From positions 1 to 13,152 of the forward strand of contig MU864136.1 of the NCBI GenBank assembly GCA_033296885.1: a DNA stretch of 13,152 bases, given 5' to 3'. Both the position numbers and the translations under genes were made by a program. The stretch is from Triangularia verruculosa (lineage: Eukaryota; Ascomycota; Sordariomycetes; Sordariales; Podosporaceae). Below, piece after piece: positions 1 through 7,178 of this stretch (positions are counted from its first letter, which is position 1; each line of letters starts with the position of its first letter). Under the pieces are notes generated by a model. It had not been told where the DNA came from and ran no database searches. It saw only the letters and a program-made list of their open reading frames with translations.

Positions 1-106
1 CTTCTGCTTCCGCTACGCACTGCTACAAGCGCATAGTTCGCTGTAGCTCCCCTGTAGGCTCTGTATTACAGACCTATAGGGCAACGCAGCAAACAATTAT
101 ATTATA
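1..106. repeat. Degenerate repeat edge with imperfect palindrome
   Basis: This moderately AT-rich stretch has no usable reading frame. Its clearest structure is an imperfect palindrome at 51-80: TAGG (55-58) and TCTGTA (60-65) pair with TACAGA (67-72) and CCTA (73-76), with one bulged base at 59, and the outer CCT/AGG bases extend the stem around one mismatch. The mismatch is of the C-to-T type. I read it as the decayed edge of a repeat continuing left of the window, by inference from composition and from the AT block next to it. Confidence 0.35.
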
Positions 107-260
107 TATGAAAATAATAAAATATAATATTATTAAATTTTAAAAAAAATATTCTTTTTTTAATAATATATTTTATGTATTATAATATTATATAAATTTT
201 AATTTTATATTAAATTAATAAAGATTTAAAATATAATTATTCTCTTTTAAACTTATATTT
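107..260. repeat. AT island, about 5% GC
   Basis: Only about seven G or C bases occur in roughly 150 positions. The block is made of A-runs, T-runs and TA steps, with no tandem unit that I can define. Both edges are abrupt: the left flank up to about 106 and the right flank from about 284 have ordinary composition. In filamentous ascomycetes such blocks usually come from repeat-induced point mutation of a transposon copy. A low-complexity AT tract or an inserted mitochondrial fragment would look similar at this length. Confidence 0.6.
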
Positions 261-284
261 CATATGCATATGCGGAGCATATGC
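261..284. repeat. Inverted repeat at the AT-island boundary
   Basis: Two copies of GCATATGC (266-273 and 277-284) are separated by GGA. Each copy is itself a palindrome, and 261-272 forms a further palindrome CATATGCATATG. Together they could form a hairpin or cruciform exactly where the AT-rich block changes to GC-balanced DNA. It could be a remnant of an element end or chance in biased sequence. Confidence 0.45.
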
Positions 285-1605
285 AGCCCAGGTCCCACTT
301 AGTTACCCCTCGCCAAGATTTAGTCACCCCCCGCGAGCTGGCTACTGGACCACGGTTACGTTACCCGGCATGCCAAAGCGGGGGTTCGGGGCTTGGCGGC
401 CGAACTCCTCCATGGAGTTTTCGGTGAATGTTTCGCGGAAATACCGGGAACTGGGGCGAGAGTTCTGAAGCTCGTGTCTCGGGAATAAAGAAGCTCTATT
501 TCGAATGTGGTGGGACAGAGAATACAGCTGCCGAGAAGGTGTGGTACCACCAGATAAGTGGTCAGGGCGGGAATCATAGCGGGTGCGGCTTCATCCTTCC
601 GGTGGTGTACATAGACATTGTCTCAATGTTGGGTAGGACAACATCCGGCTCAAGCCGCGAGCCGGCTGTTGCTCTCTTGTTTCACTCCAGGCATGCCTCG
701 AGGGACAGAGAAAGCACAGTTGTCAAATCGGAGGGGCAGAATCCCCTCCATTCGCAGCCGACTCTCGATAGATGTGATGGTGGTTGAGAGTAACCCAGCT
801 CGCTGACAGAGAGCCAATAGGCGCGGCTGTACAGGGAGCTTGCCGCGATCTGGACCGACTGGGACCTGGTTCGGGATTTATCAAGGTGCATCTCGTGCAT
901 ATTGACCTGTCACTTTGAAATGTACGCCGCTCGATCGGGACGAGTTGTGATAGAAGAACGTTGCTGAGGATCACACCCCTCTAGCTTCTTTCTCAAGTTG
1001 CTGCAGCTATAGCTCCGCTCTCTGCCACTTTCGACATCGACTGTGCGAGCGGGGCCCGGAATCACTGGTCAGCGTCATCCTACCATCAGTCAACATCATG
1101 TCGTGTGCTGAGGCCGGGCAACTTATGCCATGCGCCCAGATATCTCTCGGCCCTTCCCCAACAGGAAAACCCGTCGCAGCCCCATTTCTGGCCCAGACAC
1201 TTCCCCACACGAAGATGATCGGCGGTAGCTGCGCGGTCTCGAATCTGCACCTCGATGCTGTGGCCGTGGAGGGAGGCAACCATATTGGATATTGCGTGCT
1301 ACGACGGCTCTCGATACGGTTCAGACGTCGTCTTATTGGAGCTGAATGGGTGGGCATGGTTGAATCCAGGTTGACCGGCTCAGGGAACGATCTCACCGGC
1401 TGCAGGACACGACGCTCGCTGCTGCACAATGCTAGGTTGCGCCGGTTCGGACTTTAGATCGCAGTCTTTAGCATCGACTCGGGATGGCAGACAGGGGCTG
1501 AGGGGGGATCTGAAGGAGAAAGGTGACCACCAGCAATGGCGTATAATGTGGATGTGTACCTTATCAGATAGACTCGTGATATGCAGCACTTGCCCTAAGA
1601 CATTC
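285..1605. other. Gene-free upstream region of the SDR gene
   Basis: No reading frame here resembles a known family. The open frames are short, overlap on both strands and lack splice-consistent extensions. Visible items are a tandem pair of TTAGTYACCCC-type units (299 and 320, 21 bp apart) and adjacent inverted GATA motifs at 1562-1570. The rest looks like unique intergenic DNA. Confidence 0.5.
1562..1570. promoter_or_regulatory. Adjacent inverted GATA motifs
   Basis: TATC (1562-1565) and AGATA (1566-1570) form two GATA cores facing opposite ways, about 190 bp upstream of the SDR start codon and about 36 bp upstream of its TATA box. Closely paired GATA sites are the preferred arrangement for fungal nitrogen or light GATA factors such as AreA/NIT2 and the White-Collar proteins. 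Any role here is inferred from position only. Confidence 0.3.
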
Positions 1606-1612
1606 TATATAA
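1606..1612 (+). promoter_or_regulatory. TATA box of the SDR gene
   Basis: A perfect TATATAA lies 148 bp upstream of the ATG at 1760. That would place initiation near 1640-1660 and leave a leader of about 100 bases. No ATG lies in frame with the gene between this box and 1760. Confidence 0.5.
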
Positions 1613-1759
1613 CAAGCTCCCTTGGTCGTTCCTGTCATCAACTGCATATCCACTGACAACCGATAAATTTGCCGCTCTTGTTCATTGAATCCTCTTAAAA
1701 CACCTCCAGCATACAACATCTGTAAAGGAGGCGGCATCGCTCAAGAGCTGCCGCAGAAA

Positions 1760-2810
1760 ATGACCTCACTCCTCCCCAGAACTGCCATAAGAGCAGCAGC
1801 CAGATTCACCACCTTATGTCCTGCACTCTCACTCACCAAAACCTCCATTCCTCGCCAGCCAACAGCAAACCTCCCTCTCCAACCCACCAGATCATTCTCC
1901 TCCACCCCCATTGTGAAATCCTCGCCCCCAGCCCCCAACTATGACCTCACCCAACCCCCTTATTCACCCCCTTTCAACCACCTATTCTCCCTCCAAGACC
2001 GCGTCGTCCTCATCACCGGCGGCGCTCGCGGGGTAGGCCTGACCCAAGCCACCGGCCTCCTCGAAGCCGGCGCCACCGTCCACGCCCTCGACCAGCTCTC
2101 CCCCACACCGGAATTCCTCGCCGTCCAGAAGCAGTTCGGTCCAGACAGGCTCTCCTTCCACCAAGTCGACGTCCGCGATCAGACGGCCCTCGGCGAGATC
2201 GTGGGCGGCATCGCGGAAAAGGAAGGCAAGATCAACGGCCTGATTGCGGCGGCGGGAATACAGCAGGAGACCTCTGCGCTGGAGTACACAAAGGAGGATG
2301 CGGACAGGATGCTCGGGGTGAATGTCACGGGCGTGTTTATGACTGCGCAAGCGGTGGCCAGGGAGATGATTAAGCGGAAACAGAGGGGGAGTCTGGTGCT
2401 GATTGGGAGTATGAGCGGGACGGTGGCGAACAGGGGGTTGATTTGCCCGTGAGTCTACTACATACGTGCTGAGATATCTTGGGGAACAATACGCTAACAG
2501 GCTGAATAACAGGGCGTACAACGCTTCCAAGGCTGCTGTTCTGCAGTTGGCGAGAAACCTTGCTGCTGAATGGGGAGAGCATGGCATCAGAGTCAACTCC
2601 CTCTCGCCGGGATATATCGTGACGGCGATGACGGCAGGATTGTTCGACGCTTTCCCTGAGAGGAGGACTGCGTGGCCGGATGCAAATATGCTGAAGAGGC
2701 TGAGCTATCCGGAAGAGTACAGAGGCGCGGCTATCTTTTTGTTGAGCGACGCGAGCAGTTTCATGACGGGAGCTGACTTGAGAGTGGACGGTGGACATTG
2801 TGCTTGGTGA
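1760..2810 (+). CDS. Mitochondrial short-chain dehydrogenase/reductase (polyol/ketose type)
   Basis: Two exons, 1760-2448 and 2513-2810, encode 328 aa. The start is the first in-frame ATG, with A at -3. The frame stays open upstream to 1685 but without an ATG. Residues 1-61 have no acidic residue, several Arg and Lys, and an RSFSS site (44-48) matching the R-x-F/S site of mitochondrial processing peptidase plus Icp55, so matrix import is likely. The classical SDR core follows: TGGARGVG (86-93) for dinucleotide binding, Asp111 after beta-2 (favours NAD(H)), AAAG (163-166), and the catalytic set Asn188, Ser219, Tyr232, Lys236. SPGY lies downstream and the C-terminal stretch has VDGG. This pattern resembles fungal arabinitol 2-dehydrogenase, sorbose reductase and L-xylulose reductase relatives, so the likely reaction is reversible polyol/ketose oxidation-reduction. 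The exact substrate cannot be read from sequence. The gene converges on the minus-strand gene. Confidence 0.9.
2449..2512 (+). other. Intron of the SDR gene (64 bp, phase 2)
   Basis: The donor is GTGAGT (2449-2454), the branch-point candidate is GCTAAC (2493-2498) and the acceptor AG is at 2511-2512. Joining 2448 to 2513 restores the Pro-Ala-Tyr-Asn-Ala-Ser-Lys active-site segment, which is strong support for this splice. Retention adds TGA at 2450-2452 and truncates the enzyme just before the catalytic Tyr. Confidence 0.92.
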
Positions 2811-2976
2811 TGTGAGCCGGTTCAAGGATGGGGTATCGAATGGTATTGTACATGAAGAGATCCTGAATTTCTTCGGTCTTTGGTTCTAGTCTTACAACAA
2901 GAGTCTTGAGAGGTCTTTATCGCTGCTCCAGCAAGAGCAGGACGTAATGCAGCTATCCGCTTCCCAAGAAGACGAT

Positions 2977-3721
2977 TTATGAGGCTATAGAGAGGTAATC
3001 CCTCCCAAGTCTGCCTACTACCCCTTTTTTCAGCCCCAGCCTTTCCTCAATGACGTGCTCCGATTCGCCCTGGTCCCTTAACACGAAGATCTTCTTGATG
3101 GTGCCGATGTCCAAGAACTCCTTTCCTTGATGAGAGGACTTGCCCCAATCCTCCATCTCCACCTTTGCCTTTTCCTCTAGTCTTCTGCGAGCTTCTAGCG
3201 CTCCTAGAGTAGGGTTGTTTTTGGCGGAAGGAAATAGAGGACCAGAGATGGACTGGGAGATGCCCGAAGCGTCGACGAGCGGCGATGCTGTTGAGGAAGG
3301 GGAGTATGTTGGATTCGGTTGAGCAACGCCCATTTGCTTTAGCCGGGAGGCAAAGTCGGTTGTTGGGTAGTCTGAGAGTGTCTTTTCAGGATTTACGGAG
3401 TACGAGTCTTGCTTTGGTGTTAGAGAGGGCCGGCGCGCAGCTTTAGATGGTATGTTAGCAGGAGGCTTTTTTGTCTGGAAGTTCACTGGAAAGACGGGAC
3501 TGACACTCATTCTTGGTGACAGATGGCCGTGGTGCGGATTGAGGCGTAACAGGTGGTGCTCGGACTTGCGCTTGCGCTTGAGATGCTGGTGATGGCGCTG
3601 GTGCTGGTTCTGGAGCTGGTGTTCTTGCGGCCTTGAGCGCAGAAGGGGTCGCTGTTCCTGGAGCTCTGGTCGGAAACTTGCGCACAGCGTTCTGTGCTGG
3701 TTTAGAGCTTGCACCTCCCAT
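2977..3721 (-). CDS. Small conserved-looking fungal protein: predicted N-myristoylation signal, linker, C-terminal helix-turn-helix
   Basis: My preferred model joins 3721-3505 to 3440-2977 (226 aa). The ATG at 3721 has a strong context (A at -3, G at +4) and the protein begins MGGASSKP, matching the Gly2-x3-Ser6-Lys7 pattern of N-myristoylated proteins. An Ala/Pro/Gln-rich linker follows to about residue 70. The second exon has a conserved-looking FASRLKQMGVAQPNPTYSPS stretch, a charged helix beginning ALEARRRLEE, and a C-terminal segment GTIKKIFVLRDQGESEHVIE followed by a second helix, which reads as a helix-turn-helix. I cannot name the family or a function. The combination suggests a membrane-anchored or organelle-associated small protein rather than a DNA-binding regulator, but that is inference. 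An intronless 277-aa alternative starts at 3810 in the exon-2 frame; its N-terminus is His/Gln/Arg-rich and less protein-like. Confidence 0.7.
3441..3504 (-). other. Proposed intron of the minus-strand gene (64 bp)
   Basis: On the minus strand the donor is GTCAGT (3504-3499), the branch-point candidate is GCTAAC (3459-3454) and the acceptor AG is at 3442-3441. It links the Ala/Pro-rich first-exon frame to the second-exon frame. An alternative donor GTGAAC at 3486 with the same acceptor gives a 46-bp intron in the same phase, so the donor is not settled. Confidence 0.5.
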
Positions 3722-6700
3722 TTTGAAGCTAGTAGTGACAGTATCGTGCCGTGTTGGGCGCAACAGTTGAACTTCAGCTTTTTCCATTTGGATCTGGCGT
3801 GCAACGTCATTGATGACCAAGAGCTCCAGCCACAGCTTTTCGGTCGATGTGGCTGATAAGCAAGCTCGCGCCACCTCCTGATATGAAAAAAGGGGCAATT
3901 ACCAGTTGTCTCACCGGACGAGTATCAGATGTGAATTTACCAAAATGTCCCTATGATCATCATAGCGATCCAATCTGCGCGTGTCATTTCAGTATCCTAT
4001 GATGCGTAATGAAAGCTGGCACGACTGAACTTTACCAAGCTCCATGACATCTGGTGACGAGCACTATACCATTGCAGGCCTTTCCTATTGCAACAAGACT
4101 CGAGGAAAACTGCCAATGGAACTTGAATTCCCGTAACAATAGACTTCAGGTAAGCTGTTTCTCCGCTATCCTAGTTGCCACGAGCCGCCAGGGCTGCTCC
4201 TTGTTACTTGATAACGACCCGATTCTTCACTTATTGGCTCACCAACTTAAGATTTCATGACCCTTCAGCCCTGTCGCTTTGCTCATCACATATCGAAATG
4301 AAGCTGTTAACAGAGAATTCAAGGTACCCTCAAGTTCCTAAGTTTAATAGTAGGTATTCGGAAGGTATAATGTTGTTGCTTGTATGACTTCCAAGCAGAG
4401 TTCCAGCCCGTGTCTTCCTAGTTTCAATCAACTTTCTTCACCGATTTTACCGATTGGCGAAACCCAGTCGCCATCGGGGGGTAACAGTCGGCCATCACAA
4501 AGTTTGGTGCCCGAAATATCATTACTGGGACAGTTGATGCTGCCTTTGCCGCACCTGGTTCCCCCTGCCAGCATCCCATATCCTGATACACCCGGTTTGA
4601 TGAGTGATACTTGGGGCTGTTATGAACTTGACCGGGCGAAATATTGTGGAGGGGGCCGACACACCACATCAACACCGTGTTCAGTGAATATTACTACACA
4701 GTATGGCAAGGATCCAGGAACGGTTCCTCCGCCGGCCACACCGAGAGATGGATATGAGAATATTAGCGGAGCTATGCTACATCCAGGGCGGGTCGGAGAC
4801 TTTTCCTGTTTTGCCATGATCTTCTGTTGCTGCTGTCCAATGGTCGATAGCCCAGCCGATTAACTTGTTGGATAAGTAACCGATATGTAGAGAATTCCGC
4901 CGCCTGAGCGGGTGCGCAGCGATTGGTAGACAGACAGAACGCAGCCCTAGGAGACGAAACCACGGTCTGGCCCCTTAATGCATGCAGAATGCCCTGGCTT
5001 GCAGGAACCCTCCACGAATCGACTTCATACAAGGGGAGGTGGGTGCGAGTTGGAGCCTGAGTGTATTTCGTTGTCATATGTATTGGTGTCCAGCTGGCGG
5101 ATGTACCGGTACCAATGTCAGTACAACAGCAAATCCACGTGTGTGATGGTCGATGCTCTGGGCCAACATGCATATTGCCGCAGGTCAGCTGTTGGTTCCC
5201 TCATCTCGAAACCGTTGGCGGCTATCGAGACGCGCCGAGACGCCAGAAGAACTAGTGATTTGCAAAGGTCGCCGTTGAGCATGTTTTGTTCGCTGCAACT
5301 CCCCAAGCACAAGAACACTCCCAGGGTAGCTACAGAGCTAGAGCCTAAAGAAAGGGGCCTCTTGAAAGGAGGTTATGGAACTGTGGCTGTCATTTTCATC
5401 CCTAAGCTGAGGTCCACTCCTGCCTGAAATCTGCCTCTCATTTGACCGCGTTGTGACATCCTGTCAATCTGAGGACATTTGTTTTTGAACACGGCCGAAG
5501 AACGATAGCGACTGGCGGCCGCCACTGCAACACCGCTCAACGTGAGCCTTGCGTTAAGATTGTACCATCACCATCATGACAGACAACAGGTTGACCGGGG
5601 GCTCCTATCCCATGTGTGTGCCTGTTGATTGATGGTGGATGCAACCTACATCGTTGCCGAGAGGCTGACGAAGCACACGGTGATGAGAGAAGTTGATCAA
5701 TACCTGTCAAAATATCATGCAGCAAGCAAAGTTGTCCGGAATAGGACACATCTTGATGCCAGGAGACGGCGGCTTGACAGAACCGAAGTAATCAGCGGTA
5801 AACGAATCAGATATGCGTTGGAGTGGCGTGCAAATGAATGGATTCCCTGAGTGTAGAACTGAGAGCAATTTCCCATAATCCTGGTATTTGACCGCTGTGA
5901 CGATTTAGACTTGTTGTATCCAGACCCAAGAGTCGAATATATACCTAGCCAGGTATTGGAACCAAGTCCAGCAGGCAATGTGACCACAGGAAGAAACCAC
6001 TGCAGCAGGCAAACAGTCTAACGCCAAAGACCGTTTTGCGTGGTGGATGAACGCTAATTCACAAAGCGTTGCGCCAGAGCTGGCGATCGCCGTCACCGGC
6101 CGCTAATTGTATAAGACAGCCAAATAGCTTCCCTTTCGGGAAGAGTAAGAAAAGAAACGAAGCTATTGATTACCCACTTCAGCCTTGCGGAGGAGCCGTG
6201 GTCCGAAGGTTCATCTGGTCCTGAATTTATCATTGAAACGCAAAAGCTTCAATCAGCGCTCAGTTCTGCTCTGTTGTCCGTTTATAACAGTGATGTAGGC
6301 TGAAACCGCTGGCAGTTGCCCAAGACACGAACGGTTCCCAGAGACAAGAGGGTTAGGGTTGATAACCAAACCGTTCCATCACCACGGGGACTGGACTGAA
6401 TCGGGCTGAATGAGGGACCTGACGCATGAGTGATCCTTGGCAGAGACATGGCGTGGAGGCACCATATGTCGTTGACAACTGCTGTGTTTCTCTGTGTTGC
6501 TGTGTGTCAAGAGTGTGCTGTCTGAGATGAGCGGTGATACGTACCACAAATTATCGCCAACGACAAGCACGACTCTTCAGCGATAGACATGGCGACATGG
6601 AAGGCCCGTTGAAGCACACGTGGAGGCACCGACCGAGTCATCAAGCTCGCCATGCGTGTTGGACGTGTTGTGCCTGTCGCAGTTGCCAGGGTGAGGCCAG
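3722..6700. other. Gene-free stretch between divergent genes
   Basis: No family-level similarity is recognisable on either strand over about 3 kb. The longest ATG-initiated frame (4384-4863, 159 aa) is low in charged residues, Cys- and Pro-rich, without a domain or plausible splice partner, and I do not call it a gene. Items present are an AGGGTTAGGGTT telomere-like motif at 6349-6360, a short palindrome ATACCT-agcc-AGGTAT at 5941-5956, and two modules repeated in the same order (AGACATGGCG at 6444 and 6585; CGTGGAGGCACC at 6452 and 6619). The left end must hold the promoter of the minus-strand gene, where I see no TATA box. Confidence 0.5.
6349..6360 (+). repeat. Telomere-like box, two AGGGTT units
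   Basis: AGGGTTAGGGTT is two exact units of the TTAGGG telomere repeat used by filamentous ascomycetes. It lies about 820 bp upstream of the transcription-factor ATG and is followed by GGTTgatAACC, a short palindrome. Two units are too few to mark an old telomere; a telo-box for a Myb-type telobox protein or chance is more likely. Confidence 0.4.
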
Positions 6701-7178
6701 CCGATGTGGATCCCCTTTGAACTTCAACCAGCCAATCAAAAGCGCATTTTGTCCCCGCACTCTTGAAAATCTGTGCTGAAGCTCCCCCGCTCGTTTCGAG
6801 TCCCCGCCCATGCAAGGAAAGGTTTGGCGGGCAGAGACTCACCAGCCTTCCGTAAATCGGGCTTTTCACCTCCAGAACTCCCACATCGCAACGCGCGAGA
6901 CCGGACCACCTAGACCACCCGTCTGCCCGTAGACTGCGGTAGTCTTGTTACTTGCCGCGGCCAACAGCCTATCTGGATACGTCCCGTTCCGTCACGGCCG
7001 ATTGGGAGCCCACACACGCTTGATCGCCTGATTACACCGACGTTGAACCCCCCCCCCCACACCACCCGAGACCACCTGGAACACCACTGCCTGCCTTGCT
7101 GCTTGCTATCGAGGCCTTGGGTCGCCTTAAGTGAAGTTGGATTGGGCCGACATCGACCAGACCTGATCTGCCGGCACC
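6701..7178 (+). promoter_or_regulatory. Promoter and leader region of the Zn2Cys6 gene
   Basis: A CCAAT box in favourable context (6732-6736) and two reverse CCAAT boxes (ATTGG at 7001-7005 and 7141-7145) lie upstream of the ATG. There is no clear TATA box. An inverted repeat AGACT-n5-AGTCT sits at 6931-6945. A run of 11 C (7048-7058) lies 120 bp before the start codon. Fungal CCAAT boxes are bound by the HAP complex; use of these sites here is inference. The last two elements may lie within the transcribed leader. Confidence 0.4.

Noticed and set aside
1007..1457. Opposed open frames of 119 and 140 aa
   Set aside because: Neither product resembles a known family, and being open on both strands suggests low stop density rather than coding.
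1520..1540. GGTGACCACCAGC resembles the 3' part of fungal 5S rRNA genes
   Set aside because: Only about 13 bases match. The upstream bases do not resemble the rest of a 5S gene and no 120-bp unit can be laid over the region.
1982..2596. Long antisense open frame over the SDR gene
   Set aside because: It is a shadow of the strongly GC-biased coding exon and spans the intron; the sense strand carries all the SDR motifs.
4384..4863. ATG-initiated 159-aa open frame
   Set aside because: It has no recognisable domain, an unlikely Cys-run near its end, no supporting splice sites and an overlapping antisense frame; it looks like chance openness.
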